Part shown: piece after piece, positions 43,675 to 52,839 of the stretch | Layout of the letters: the number at the start of each line of letters is the position of its first letter | Position numbering within the stretch: the first letter of the stretch is position 1 | NCBI GenBank assembly: GCA_017618195.1 | Contig: JAFZUW010000051.1 | Coordinates: 97,882-161,881, forward strand | From: Lachnospiraceae bacterium | GTDB lineage: Bacteria; Bacillota; Clostridia; Lachnospirales; Lachnospiraceae | Direction: 5' to 3' | DNA: 64,000 nucleotides | Translations under genes and position numbers: made by a program | The notes under the pieces: generated by a model | What the model saw: only the letters and a program-made list of their open reading frames with translations | Told to the model about the DNA's origin: nothing | The model's database searches: none

Positions 43675-44700
43675 ATGATAGAAGTTTTGAACGGGATTTC
43701 CGTAGCTTGTCAGAAAAGCATTTTCGGAGAATACGACGCCTATGCGAAGATTCTCGAGCGCTCCCTTCACGTGACGCTTTTAACAAGGGATGACGAGATC
43801 CGCATCGTCGGGGAACCGGGACCGGTGGCAAGAGCGAAGGCGGTATTGAAGACGCTTTGCGATCTGCATCACCGCGGCACGGACATTACGGAACAGCAGG
43901 TTAACTATACGATTTCCCTTTCGATGGAAGGGAAGGAACAGTCGGTGATCGAGGTCGATTCCGATCTGATCTGCCATACCGTGAACGGCAAGCCGATCAA
44001 ACCTAAAACGGTCGGCCAGAAGAAGTACGTGGACGCCATCCGCAATAAGATGATCGTATTCGGCTGCGGACCTGCGGGTACCGGTAAGACGTATCTGGCG
44101 ATGGCGATGGCGGTTACCGCATTTAAAAACGATGAAGTGAACCGGATCATCTTAACCCGGCCCGCAATCGAAGCGGGCGAGAAGCTCGGATTCCTTCCGG
44201 GCGATCTGCAGAGCAAGGTCGATCCGTACTTAAGACCGTTATATGACGCCTTGTATCAGATCATGGGCGCGGAAGCGTTCCAGAAGAATTCCGAAAAGGG
44301 TCTGATCGAGGTTGCGCCGCTTGCTTACATGCGCGGCCGTACGCTTGATAATGCGTTTATCATTCTCGACGAGGCTCAGAATACGACCCCTGCCCAGATG
44401 AAGATGTTCCTGACTCGTATCGGCTTCGGTTCAAAGGTCGTGGTAACCGGAGATATGACACAGAAGGATCTTCCGGTCGGAACGGTTTCGGGACTTGATA
44501 CCGCAAGAAGCGTGCTCCGAAATATCGACGACATCGCATTCTGCGAGTTGACGAGCGCCGACGTCGTAAGACATCCGCTTGTACAGAAGATCGTCGAAGC
44601 GTACGAAGCTTACGAAAAGAAGAATAAAGAACGGAATACGCGGAAGACTTCCGCGGGACCCCGTATCCGTTACCGGGAGGCGGACGATGGTAAGCATTGA
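43675..44700 (+). CDS. phoH: PhoH family ATPase (PhoH-like, RNA-associated)
   Basis: The 341-residue protein has an N-terminal KH-like region (about 1-100: IFGEYDAYAKILE, VRIVGEPG-like) and a P-loop ATPase (Walker A GPAGTGKTYLAMA near 141; FIILDEAQN Walker B near 240; VVTGDMTQKDLP near 265). PhoH-like proteins act near ribosomes with YbeY, whose gene follows with a 14-base overlap. ATG 43675 has AGGAGG 10 bases upstream; the frame is open to 43627. The sporulation genes yqfC/yqfD that precede phoH in many Clostridia are absent here. Confidence 0.95.
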   Translation: MIEVLNGISVACQKSIFGEYDAYAKILERSLHVTLLTRDDEIRIVGEPGPVARAKAVLKTLCDLHHRGTDITEQQVNYTISLSMEGKEQSVIEVDSDLICHTVNGKPIKPKTVGQKKYVDAIRNKMIVFGCGPAGTGKTYLAMAMAVTAFKNDEVNRIILTRPAIEAGEKLGFLPGDLQSKVDPYLRPLYDALYQIMGAEAFQKNSEKGLIEVAPLAYMRGRTLDNAFIILDEAQNTTPAQMKMFLTRIGFGSKVVVTGDMTQKDLPVGTVSGLDTARSVLRNIDDIAFCELTSADVVRHPLVQKIVEAYEAYEKKNKERNTRKTSAGPRIRYREADDGKH

Positions 44701-45190
44701 ACGGGAATGCGAGAGAACCTATTCCTTTGACGTTGACGCGACGATCACAGCCGTAGTCGAAGAGGCGCTTCAATATGTCGGCTGTCCTTACGAATGCGCG
44801 GTAAACGTGCTCTTGACGGACGACGCGAACATTCGCGAGATGAACCGCGAGCACCGCAATATCGACAAGGCAACCGACGTGCTGTCATTTCCGATGTTGG
44901 ATTACGAAACGCCGGCGGACTTCTCGATGGTTGAGGAGGAACCCGATATTTACGCGGATCCCGAGACCGGCGACCTCGTGCTCGGAGACATCGTGATCTC
45001 CCTCGAGCGTGCGGAGGCGCAGGCCGCGGAATACAATCATTCCGTCCGCAGGGAACTGGCATTTTTGGTTGCGCACAGCATGCTTCATCTGTGCGGATAC
45101 GATCATATGGACGATGCCGAGAGACTCGTCATGGAACAGAAGCAGGAGGAAATCCTTGGCCGTTTGGGAATAACCAGGGACAGCGAGTAG
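44687..45190 (+). CDS. ybeY: Endoribonuclease YbeY
   Basis: The 167-residue zinc metalloprotein acts in 16S rRNA 3' maturation and ribosome quality control. It shows the typical REMNREHRNIDKATDVLSFPM segment near residue 45, LGDIVISLERAEAQA near 100, and the metal site HSMLHLCGYDH (H-x3-H-x5-H) near 127. GGGAGG lies 7 bases before the ATG inside the phoH 3' end, so the pair is coupled. Compared with some homologues it has a short acidic insertion (VEEEPDIYADPETGD) before LGDI. Confidence 0.97.
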   Translation: MVSIERECERTYSFDVDATITAVVEEALQYVGCPYECAVNVLLTDDANIREMNREHRNIDKATDVLSFPMLDYETPADFSMVEEEPDIYADPETGDLVLGDIVISLERAEAQAAEYNHSVRRELAFLVAHSMLHLCGYDHMDDAERLVMEQKQEEILGRLGITRDSE

Positions 45191-45196
45191 TATTTG

Positions 45197-46885
45197 ATGG
45201 ATAATGATGTGAATAAGAAAAACGCGAACGTGCTCCTGCAGGGAAGCATTCTTGCAGCAGCTTCACTGATCGTGCGGATCATCGGTATGGTATACCGGAT
45301 CCCGCTGACGCGTATCGTCGGCGACACGGCAATGGGGTATTACACGACTGCGTTTGAGTTTTACAATATTGCGCTGCTTTTAAGCTCGTACAGCCTGCCG
45401 CTTGCGGTTTCGAAGCTTGTATCGGCGAGGCAGATCACCGGACGGCACGTTGATTCCGGCAGGGTTTTAAGGGTCGGACTGATGTTCGGCATCATTGTCG
45501 GCGGCGCGGCATCGCTTATCGTATATTTCGGTGCGGATCTTTACGGACGCTTTAACGATACGCCCGATGTGGCAATTCCGCTTCGGGTATTGGCGCCGAC
45601 CATCTTCGTATTTGCCGTAATGGGAGTTGTCAGAGGCTTCTTCCAGGGCTACGGAAACATGGTTCCGACCGCGCTTTCGCAGATCATCGAACAGATTGTC
45701 AACGCCATCGTCAGCGTTGCCGCCGCGATGATCATGATGAAAAAATACCAGTTTTTCGATAACCAGAGCGCTTACGGCGCTGCAGGCGGTACCTGGGGAA
45801 CGTTCCTCGGCGCCTGTGCCGGCGCGCTGACGCTGATCGTCATATTCCTGATCCAGCGCAGATCTTACCTGAAGCTGGTTTCCGACGACCGCGACCGCGA
45901 GGCGGAGCGTTACGGGCAGATTTTAAAGATCCTTCTGATCACGGTTATTCCGGTCGTGTTCAGCCAGACCGTATACCAGATTTCGGGTCTTGTCGACGTG
46001 TCGGTCTTTAACCGCGTATTATCCGCAAAGCGGTACGGTGAGGACCTCAGAACCACATGGCTCGGCATCTATTCGAACAAATACAGGCTGCTTACCAATG
46101 TACCGGTTGCGATCGCTTCCGCAATGGGAACCGCGATCGTTCCGAGTCTCGTTGCCGAGATCGCTTCGGGACGCAAACATAAAGTAAATGAGAAGATTGC
46201 TTCGGCGGTCAAGTTCAATATGATCATCGCGTTTCCGTGCGCCTTCGGTTTGATGGCGCTCGGCGGTCCGATCCTATACATGCTTTACGGCGACGCGCGC
46301 GAGATGACCGCGCAGATGATGAATATCGGCGGTATCGCGGTTGTTTTCTTCGCGTTATCAACCGTTACGAACGGCGTACTGCAGGGTATCAATCACATGT
46401 TCCTGCCGGTCCGTCATTCGCTGATCGCATTGTTTATTCACTGCGGCGTCCTGATCGCGCTTTTAAAGTATACCGATCTCGACGCAATCGCACTGGTAAT
46501 CTGCAATATCCTTTTCGCGTTGATCGTATGTATCCTGAATGCCCGCAGCATCCGGAAACTGTGCGGATATAAGCAGGAATGGAGGACGACCTTTGTACTT
46601 CCGCTGATCAGTTCGGCGGTCATGGGCGCATTTGCCGACATATGCTTCCGTTCGCTTAATAAGCTGCTTCAGACGGGTATTCCGACGAGACCGGGCATCT
46701 GTAATATGATAGCCTGCCTTGTGACAATCGGGCTTTGTGTTTTTGTTTATTTTGCAACGCTTCTTCTTCTGGGCGGCGTAACCGTGCAGGAAGTGCGCGA
46801 GATGCCGAAAGGAAAGAAGATTGCTTCCCTGTTTATCAAACTGCATTTGTTAAAAGACGATACGGAGGTTGAGTCGAAAGCATGA
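45197..46885 (+). CDS. MOP-family polysaccharide/lipid flippase, SpoVB/MurJ-like
   Basis: The 562-residue membrane protein has about 14 predicted helices and belongs to the MVF/MATE-like polysaccharide biosynthesis family (IVGDTAMGYYTTAFEFYNIALLLSSYSLPLAVSKLVSAR near the N-terminus; SALGIVRGFFQGYGNMVPTA-like at about 135). Members flip undecaprenyl-linked precursors across the membrane. It may be a lipid II flippase (Amj/MurJ-type role) or an exopolysaccharide flippase; spoVB proper would imply sporulation, for which the window gives no other support. ATG 45197 has only a weak ribosome-binding site (GCGAG). It overlaps the next gene by 4 bases. Confidence 0.82.
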   Translation: MDNDVNKKNANVLLQGSILAAASLIVRIIGMVYRIPLTRIVGDTAMGYYTTAFEFYNIALLLSSYSLPLAVSKLVSARQITGRHVDSGRVLRVGLMFGIIVGGAASLIVYFGADLYGRFNDTPDVAIPLRVLAPTIFVFAVMGVVRGFFQGYGNMVPTALSQIIEQIVNAIVSVAAAMIMMKKYQFFDNQSAYGAAGGTWGTFLGACAGALTLIVIFLIQRRSYLKLVSDDRDREAERYGQILKILLITVIPVVFSQTVYQISGLVDVSVFNRVLSAKRYGEDLRTTWLGIYSNKYRLLTNVPVAIASAMGTAIVPSLVAEIASGRKHKVNEKIASAVKFNMIIAFPCAFGLMALGGPILYMLYGDAREMTAQMMNIGGIAVVFFALSTVTNGVLQGINHMFLPVRHSLIALFIHCGVLIALLKYTDLDAIALVICNILFALIVCILNARSIRKLCGYKQEWRTTFVLPLISSAVMGAFADICFRSLNKLLQTGIPTRPGICNMIACLVTIGLCVFVYFATLLLLGGVTVQEVREMPKGKKIASLFIKLHLLKDDTEVESKA

Positions 46886-48186
46886 GAACGGTAACGGTCA
46901 TCGGCGGCGGGGCATCGGGCCTGTGTGCGGCGCTTTCCGCAAGGGAAGCGGGTGCGGAGGTCGTTCTTTTGGAGCATAACGACCGGCTCGGGCGCAAGCT
47001 TTCCGCGACCGGCAACGGCAAATGCAACCTCGGAAACGCTTTTCTTTCCGAAGAATGCTACCGCGGCGGCGACAGTGCCTTCGTAAATACCGTTTTTGAT
47101 AAGATGTCGCCCGAGATGGTACGTGCATATCTTTCCGGGCACGGGCTTTTCTTAAAGGAGAAGCGCGGATACTTTTATCCGTATTCCGAGCAGGCGGCAA
47201 GCGTCGTGAATTTCTTCGCTTCGAGATTAAAGGACGCCGGCGTCAAGGTGCGGCTGTGGGCGGAAGTGACCGAGGTGCTTTATTCGATGAATAACGGAGG
47301 TTCTTTTCTGGTAAGGTATATCGATAAGGAAAGCGGTCGGAACGAGCAGATTCCGTGCGACAGCGTGATCGTAGCTTCCGGCGGACTGGCGGGCGACAAT
47401 CTCGGTGCAGGACCTGTCGGATATGAAATCGCGAAGTCGTTCGGACATCCGGTAACGAAACTGTTCCCCGCACTTGTCCAGCTGATCTGTAAAGGTGCCG
47501 GAACAAAGGCAATCTCGGGAGTACGGGCGGAAGCGGATGTGAAGCTGCTTACCGGGAACGGTTTATCTGCGCAGGGCGGTTCCCGGAAAGGAAACGCTGT
47601 CAGGACCTATTCGGAAAGCGGCGAAGTGCTGTTCACCGATTACGGGATCAGCGGCATTGCGGTCATGCAGTTAAGCAGATATGCTTCCGAAGCACTTCAA
47701 AAAGGCCTGGAAGCCGTTTTGGAACTCGATCTGATGCCCGGTACCGATGCGGAGGTGCTCTGTAAGGAATTCCGTGTGCTCGCCGAAAAGACGCATACCA
47801 TTTCAACCGAAGACATGCTTACGGGATTTCTCCCGAAGAAGCTTTTATATAAGATCATCTGTGAGGCGGGCGTCCGGGCGGAACAGCCTTTTGCTTCGTT
47901 AAGCGAAGCGCAGAGGAATGCGATTGTTTCGCAGATGAAAGGATTCCGGCTTTCGGTAACGGGGACGAAAGAATTTGCCTCCGCACAGGTCACCGCAGGA
48001 GGGATCGAGCTCGGCGGGATCGATGCCGAAACGATGGAATCCGGACTCCGGAAGGGGTTGTATTTTACGGGCGAGCTGCTTGACGTGGACGGAACGTGCG
48101 GCGGATACAATCTGCAGTTTGCGTTTGCAACGGGCCTTCTTGCGGGAAGAGCTGCAGCGCGGAAAGACCGGGGTGAGAAAGCATGA
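46882..48186 (+). CDS. HI0933/BaiN-family NAD(P)/FAD-dependent oxidoreductase
   Basis: The 434-residue flavoprotein has the N-terminal FAD dinucleotide motif VIGGGASGLCAALSAREAG and GRKLSATGNGKCNLGN, a hallmark of the HI0933 (COG2081) family. A C-terminal FAD contact GGYNLQFAFATGLLAG and VTAGGIELGGIDAETMES are also present. The biochemical substrate is not established; automated names such as aminoacetone oxidase or BaiN 3-dehydro-bile-acid reductase are guesses for most members. It overlaps both neighbours by 4 bases. Confidence 0.88.
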   Translation: MRTVTVIGGGASGLCAALSAREAGAEVVLLEHNDRLGRKLSATGNGKCNLGNAFLSEECYRGGDSAFVNTVFDKMSPEMVRAYLSGHGLFLKEKRGYFYPYSEQAASVVNFFASRLKDAGVKVRLWAEVTEVLYSMNNGGSFLVRYIDKESGRNEQIPCDSVIVASGGLAGDNLGAGPVGYEIAKSFGHPVTKLFPALVQLICKGAGTKAISGVRAEADVKLLTGNGLSAQGGSRKGNAVRTYSESGEVLFTDYGISGIAVMQLSRYASEALQKGLEAVLELDLMPGTDAEVLCKEFRVLAEKTHTISTEDMLTGFLPKKLLYKIICEAGVRAEQPFASLSEAQRNAIVSQMKGFRLSVTGTKEFASAQVTAGGIELGGIDAETMESGLRKGLYFTGELLDVDGTCGGYNLQFAFATGLLAGRAAARKDRGEKA

Positions 48187-49778
48187 TCCGTTTACCCCAG
48201 ATTCACGTGTCCGTCGTACATGAGAAAGAAGACATCATTCAGGCGGCGGCCAAAGAACTCCGCATCGCGGCAAAGGACATTCAGGACGTTGTCATTTTGA
48301 AGAAGTCCGTCGATGCCAGAAAGAAAGACGACATTCATTATTCGTACTCGCTTGCCGTATCGGTTCCGCAGGAGGAACGTTACCGTAAGAAGGGATACGA
48401 ACAGTATATTCCGAAGAAATACCGCTACACCGTTACCGGTACGAAGACGATGCATTTCCGTCCGGTTGTTGCGGGAGCCGGACCCGCGGGTCTTTTCGCC
48501 GCGTATCTGCTTGCGAAGGAAGGCTACCGGCCGCTTGTGATCGAACGCGGACCTTCGATGGAGGAGCGGATCGAAGCCGTGGAACGATTCTTTCAGGAAG
48601 GCGTTTTGGACCCCGAAGCGAATATTCAGTTCGGGGAAGGCGGAGCGGGCACATTTTCCGACGGAAAACTCAATACGCTTGTGAAAGACCGCGACGGCAA
48701 AGGACACTTCATCCTTGAAAAGTTCGTCGAATGCGGCGCTCCGGAGGAAATCCTTTATCTTAATAAGCCGCATATCGGAACGGATAAGTTACGAAACGTG
48801 ATCGTTAACCTCCGCGAAGAGATTATACGGCTCGGCGGAACGTTCCGTTTCCGGACCTGCTTAAAGAAGGTCGTTACAAGTGAAGGAAAGCTTACCGGAA
48901 TCGTCCTTTCGGACGGTACCGAAATCAATACCGACGTGCTTGTTCTGGCAATCGGGCACAGCTCGAGAGATACGATCGCCGAACTGTTCGGCCAGGGTAT
49001 CCGGATGGAGCCGAAATCGTACGCTATGGGCGTACGAATCCAGCATCCGAGAACATTTATCGACCGGAACCAGTACGGAGATTACGCGGACCTGCTGCCC
49101 GCAGCGGATTATAAGCTTACTTATACCGCCAAGGACGGGCGCGGAATCTATTCGTTCTGCATGTGTCCGGGCGGATATGTCGTAAATGCTTCCTCGGAAC
49201 CCGGAAGGCTCTGTGTGAACGGCATGAGCGACCACGCGAGAGACGCGGCCAACTCGAATGCGGCAATCGTCATTACGGTCGATCCGGACGATTATAAAAC
49301 CGCAACGGGATCCGATTCGCCGCTTTGCGGAATGGCTTTCCAAAGAGACCTCGAAGAGAGGGCTTACAAGGCCGGTAATGGTTTCATCCCGACGCAGCGG
49401 TTCGGAGATTTTGAAAAACGTATACCGAGCACCGGATGCGGCGCGATCGAGCCGTGTACGAAGGGCAGAGTTACCTATACCGATCTGAACGAAGTTCTGC
49501 CGGAGCAGTTCCGTTCGGATCTGATCGAAGGAATTCACGCATTTGACCGGATGATCCCCGGCTTTGCCGATGCGGACGCGCTGTTATGCGCAATCGAAGC
49601 AAGGACGTCGTCGCCGGTTCGGATTCCGAGAGACGAAACATACCAGTCCGTATCGCTTCCCGGGCTTTACCCGTGCGGCGAAGGAGCAGGATACGCAGGC
49701 GGGATCATGTCCGCGGCAATGGACGGAATCCGCGTATTTGAAGCAATCATTCAGGAATACAAGGCAGTGACGGAATAA
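48183..49778 (+). CDS. COG2509-family FAD-dependent dehydrogenase (uncharacterised)
   Basis: The 531-residue flavoprotein starts with an unusual domain of about 90 residues (IHVSVVHEKEDIIQAAAKEL, VILKKSVDARKKDDIHYSY) that precedes the FAD motif VVAGAGPAGLFAAYLLAKEG (about residue 97). IERG, NIQFGEGGAGTFSDGKLNT and a C-terminal YPCGEGAGYAGGIMSAAMDG FAD segment follow. This architecture matches the conserved FAD-dependent proteins of COG2509, which have no proven role to my knowledge; electron-transfer or tRNA/redox roles have been suggested by context only. It is coupled to the preceding flavoprotein gene by a 4-base overlap. Confidence 0.85.
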   Translation: MIRLPQIHVSVVHEKEDIIQAAAKELRIAAKDIQDVVILKKSVDARKKDDIHYSYSLAVSVPQEERYRKKGYEQYIPKKYRYTVTGTKTMHFRPVVAGAGPAGLFAAYLLAKEGYRPLVIERGPSMEERIEAVERFFQEGVLDPEANIQFGEGGAGTFSDGKLNTLVKDRDGKGHFILEKFVECGAPEEILYLNKPHIGTDKLRNVIVNLREEIIRLGGTFRFRTCLKKVVTSEGKLTGIVLSDGTEINTDVLVLAIGHSSRDTIAELFGQGIRMEPKSYAMGVRIQHPRTFIDRNQYGDYADLLPAADYKLTYTAKDGRGIYSFCMCPGGYVVNASSEPGRLCVNGMSDHARDAANSNAAIVITVDPDDYKTATGSDSPLCGMAFQRDLEERAYKAGNGFIPTQRFGDFEKRIPSTGCGAIEPCTKGRVTYTDLNEVLPEQFRSDLIEGIHAFDRMIPGFADADALLCAIEARTSSPVRIPRDETYQSVSLPGLYPCGEGAGYAGGIMSAAMDGIRVFEAIIQEYKAVTE

Positions 49779-49821
49779 CCGCATTGCCCGATTATAAACA
49801 GTCAGACGGAGGCATATCATA

Positions 49822-50670
49822 ATGGACCGTACGGAAGTTATGAAAGAGAAGAAAAGGATTGTGGTGAAGATCGGCTCTTCGACGCTTACCCATTCCGAAA
49901 CCGGGGATATGGACCTCGAGAAGATGGAACGGCTCGTCCGCGTGCTTGCCGATTGGAGCAACGCCGGTAAGGAAGTCGTACTCGTTTCTTCGGGTGCAAT
50001 CGCAGTCGGCCGCAAAGCCATGAACATCAAGGAACGCCCGAAGGAACAGGACGTAAAGCAGGCGTGCGCCGCGATCGGCCAGGCAAGACTGATGATGGTT
50101 TACCAGCGCCTGTTCGCCGAATACAACAAGATTACCGCGCAGGTACTGATCACGAAGGATACGATGATCAACGATACGATGCGCCGGAACGCGAGAAGCA
50201 CATTTTCCCGCCTTTTGGAGCTCGGCACAATCCCGGTTGTAAACGAAAATGATACCGTTGCCACCGATGAGATCGAATTCGGCGACAACGATACGCTTTC
50301 CGCGATCGTAGCGGCGCTGATCCATGCGGATCTTCTGATCATTCTTTCGGATCAGGACGGCTTCTTTACGGACGACCCGAGAAAGAATCCCGATGCGAAG
50401 CTTGTTACGGAAATCGATTATATTACCGATGATCTCGAAGCCATGGCCAAAGGAGCCGGAAGCGACGTCGGAACCGGCGGTATGGCGGCAAAGGTGAGCG
50501 CTGCGCGTATCGCAAACGATGCGGGAGCCGACATGGTGATCGCGAACGGAGCGGATATGAACAACTTAAGACGCGTTGTCGAGGGACAGCAGATCGGAAC
50601 GCTGTTCAAGGCGCACCGCAACGCGGATTTCCATCTGATCAATTATCTGATGAAGGATCGTACGGAATGA
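49822..50670 (+). CDS. proB: Glutamate 5-kinase (short form, no PUA domain)
   Basis: The 282-residue enzyme phosphorylates glutamate in proline synthesis. The amino-acid-kinase core is complete: KKRIVVKIGSSTLTHSETG near residue 10, VSSGAIAVGRKAMN near 54, VVNENDTVATDEIEFGDND near 140, and GTGGMAAKVSAARIA near 215. The C-terminal PUA domain of the roughly 365-residue form is absent, so allosteric or RNA-related functions linked to PUA are missing. It starts the proline cluster and overlaps the next gene by 4 bases. Confidence 0.96.
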   Translation: MDRTEVMKEKKRIVVKIGSSTLTHSETGDMDLEKMERLVRVLADWSNAGKEVVLVSSGAIAVGRKAMNIKERPKEQDVKQACAAIGQARLMMVYQRLFAEYNKITAQVLITKDTMINDTMRRNARSTFSRLLELGTIPVVNENDTVATDEIEFGDNDTLSAIVAALIHADLLIILSDQDGFFTDDPRKNPDAKLVTEIDYITDDLEAMAKGAGSDVGTGGMAAKVSAARIANDAGADMVIANGADMNNLRRVVEGQQIGTLFKAHRNADFHLINYLMKDRTE

Positions 50671-50894
50671 ACGAAGCAGACATTAAACGAATCAATGAAC
50701 TTTACCGGAAGTCGAAGACCGAAGGATTGAGCGATGCCGAGAAACAGGAGCAGGCGGCACTCCGTTCGGCATATATAGAAGCCGTGCGCGCGAATTTACG
50801 TTCCGAACTCGACCGGATCACGATTGTGAACCCGGACGGTTCGACGACGGAGGTGAAAGACCTTCGTAAGAGGAATGAAAAACCTGAGCAATAG
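50667..50894 (+). CDS. DUF896 family protein (YnzC-like)
   Basis: The 75-residue protein shows the DUF896 pattern: IKRINELYRKSKTEGLSDAEKQEQAALR followed by YIEAVRANLRSELDRI. A helical hairpin is typical; in Bacillus the relative YneA-operon protein YnzC has been linked to the SOS operon, but no molecular function is proven. It is inserted between proB and the folate gene with a 4-base overlap to proB, so it is co-translated. Confidence 0.9.
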   Translation: MNEADIKRINELYRKSKTEGLSDAEKQEQAALRSAYIEAVRANLRSELDRITIVNPDGSTTEVKDLRKRNEKPEQ

Positions 50895-50977
50895 CATAAC
50901 GGGACCGGAAGGGTGCCGGCCGGCATCGGGGATGAATGCCGGAATGCTGTATGAGTTGTAAGAGTGAGGTTTGGAAA

Positions 50978-51541
50978 ATGACGAAGAGTGAACTGAGAAA
51001 CATGATGAAACGCCGCAGGAGGACGCTTTCCGCGACGAGAATACTCTGCTACAGTGCGATCGTAACGGAGAAACTTCTGAAGGAGGACGTCTACCGGGAT
51101 GCGGACGTAATCTTAGGTTATTATTCAATCAGTGCGGAAGTTTCGATGGATTATCTGTTTGAGCAGGCAAGAAAGGACGGCAAGAAGGTTGCCCTTCCGG
51201 TATGCCTGCCGGGAAGAGAGATGGAGTTTCGGTATTTCGACGAGAATACCGAACTCGTAAAAGGAGAATACGGGATTCCGGAACCGGTCGGCACGGAGCG
51301 TGTCGAACTCGACGGGGTCAACGCTTTGGTAGTGGTTCCGGGCGTTTCCTTTGACGCATTCGGAAACCGGATCGGATACGGCGGCGGATATTACGACCGC
51401 TTCTTAAAGAAGTATCCGGACATCCCGAAGGTAATGCTTGCATATGAACTGCAGAAGACAATCAGCGTTCCGGCGGACGGCAACGACATTCCGATGAATC
51501 TGATCCTTACGGAAACCGACCGTTACGCGGTAAACGCATAA
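50978..51541 (+). CDS. 5-formyltetrahydrofolate cyclo-ligase
   Basis: The 187-residue enzyme converts 5-formyl-THF plus ATP to 5,10-methenyl-THF. Features: N-terminal [16 protein letters not shown], substrate region [18 protein letters not shown], and the C-terminal motif [25 protein letters not shown]. The frame is open up to 50936, but ATG 50978 (GAGGT 9 bases before it) fits the family N-terminus better. Often called fau or mthfS. It sits inside the proline gene cluster, probably by operon convenience, and links to fhs at 247. Confidence 0.95.
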   Translation: MTKSELRNMMKRRRRTLSATRILCYSAIVTEKLLKEDVYRDADVILGYYSISAEVSMDYLFEQARKDGKKVALPVCLPGREMEFRYFDENTELVKGEYGIPEPVGTERVELDGVNALVVVPGVSFDAFGNRIGYGGGYYDRFLKKYPDIPKVMLAYELQKTISVPADGNDIPMNLILTETDRYAVNA

Positions 51542-51591
51542 GTCAGCCAATAAAGGCGGAACCTTCCGCCAAAGGAAAAGGAGAATACGAC

Positions 51592-52836
51592 ATGAATCTG
51601 ATGATCATGGGCAAAGAAGCACAGCTTGCTTCCGAAATACTTGCGGTAACCGATACCGAATTGAAGAATAAGACGCTGCTTCATGCCGCGGAGCTTCTCA
51701 CAGAGGAGCAGGACGGCATTATCGCCGCCAATGCGGTGGATGTTAAGCGCGCGGAGGACAAAGGCGTGAGCCCCGCGATGGTGGACCGGCTCCGTCTGAA
51801 TCCCGCCCGTATCGAAGGCATGGCGGACGGACTCCGTCAGGTTGCCGGCTTAAACGATCCGGTCGGTGAAATCCTGGAGTCATTTGAGCGTCCGAACGGT
51901 CTTAAGATTGACAAGGTTCGTGTTCCTTTCGGCGTAATCGGCATCATTTACGAGTCGCGTCCGAACGTTACCGCCGACGCATTCGGTCTCTGCTTTAAGA
52001 CCGGTAATGCCGTGATCCTTCGAGGCGGTTCCGACGCAATCACGTCCAATACGAAGATCGCGGAAGTGCTTCAGCGAGCCGTTAAGGAGTGCGGACTTCC
52101 CGAGAATTCGATCCAGCTGATCACCGATACGAGCCGTGAGACCGTTAACGAATTCATGAAGCTGAACCGGTTCGTGGACGTTTTGATCCCGAGAGGCGGT
52201 GCGGGTCTGATTCAAAGCGTGCTTGAAAACAGTCGTATCCCCGTTATCGAGACCGGTACCGGAAACTGCCATATCTTCGTCGACGAGACCGCCGATCAGG
52301 AGAAGGCGCTTGCCATCATTAAGAATGCGAAAACGCAGCGTATGGGCGTCTGCAACGCTTGTGAGAGCCTTGTAATCCATGAGAAGATTGCTGCGGAATT
52401 CCTTCCGAAGCTTTATAAGATGCTCGACGAGTGCAAGATTACGATGCGTGCCGACGAAGCGGCCCGCGCGGTTGTTCCCGCAATGGAAGACGCGACCGAA
52501 GAGGATTTCGCGAAGGAATACCTCGGAAGCCTCATAAGCATCAAGACGGTTTCTTCGGTGGACGAAGCAATCCGCCATATCAACACTTATCATACAAAGC
52601 ATTCCGACGCGATCATCACGAATGACGATGCCAATGCCGAGAAGTTCTTAAAGCAGGTGGACAGCGCGTGCGTATACGTAAATGCCTCGACCCGTTTTAC
52701 CGACGGCGAGCAGTTCGGCTTCGGCGCGGAGATCGGAATCAGTACACAGAAACTTCATGCGCGCGGACCGATGGGGCTCCGCGAGCTTACCTCTTACAAA
52801 TATCTGATCCGCGGAAACGGACAGGTGCGCGGTTAA
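51592..52836 (+). CDS. proA: Gamma-glutamyl phosphate reductase
   Basis: The 414-residue NADPH-dependent aldehyde-dehydrogenase-fold enzyme makes glutamate semialdehyde for proline. The catalytic Cys lies in [17 protein letters not shown] (about 240-256); [31 protein letters not shown] and [21 protein letters not shown] are family hallmarks. AAGGAG precedes the ATG by 10 bases. proC is not in the window. Confidence 0.97.
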   Translation: MNLMIMGKEAQLASEILAVTDTELKNKTLLHAAELLTEEQDGIIAANAVDVKRAEDKGVSPAMVDRLRLNPARIEGMADGLRQVAGLNDPVGEILESFERPNGLKIDKVRVPFGVIGIIYESRPNVTADAFGLCFKTGNAVILRGGSDAITSNTKIAEVLQRAVKECGLPENSIQLITDTSRETVNEFMKLNRFVDVLIPRGGAGLIQSVLENSRIPVIETGTGNCHIFVDETADQEKALAIIKNAKTQRMGVCNACESLVIHEKIAAEFLPKLYKMLDECKITMRADEAARAVVPAMEDATEEDFAKEYLGSLISIKTVSSVDEAIRHINTYHTKHSDAIITNDDANAEKFLKQVDSACVYVNASTRFTDGEQFGFGAEIGISTQKLHARGPMGLRELTSYKYLIRGNGQVRG

Positions 52837-52839
52837 ACG

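Noticed and set aside
45197-46885. Naming the flippase spoVB
   Set aside because: The family includes flippases for several lipid-linked substrates and the window offers no other sporulation gene.
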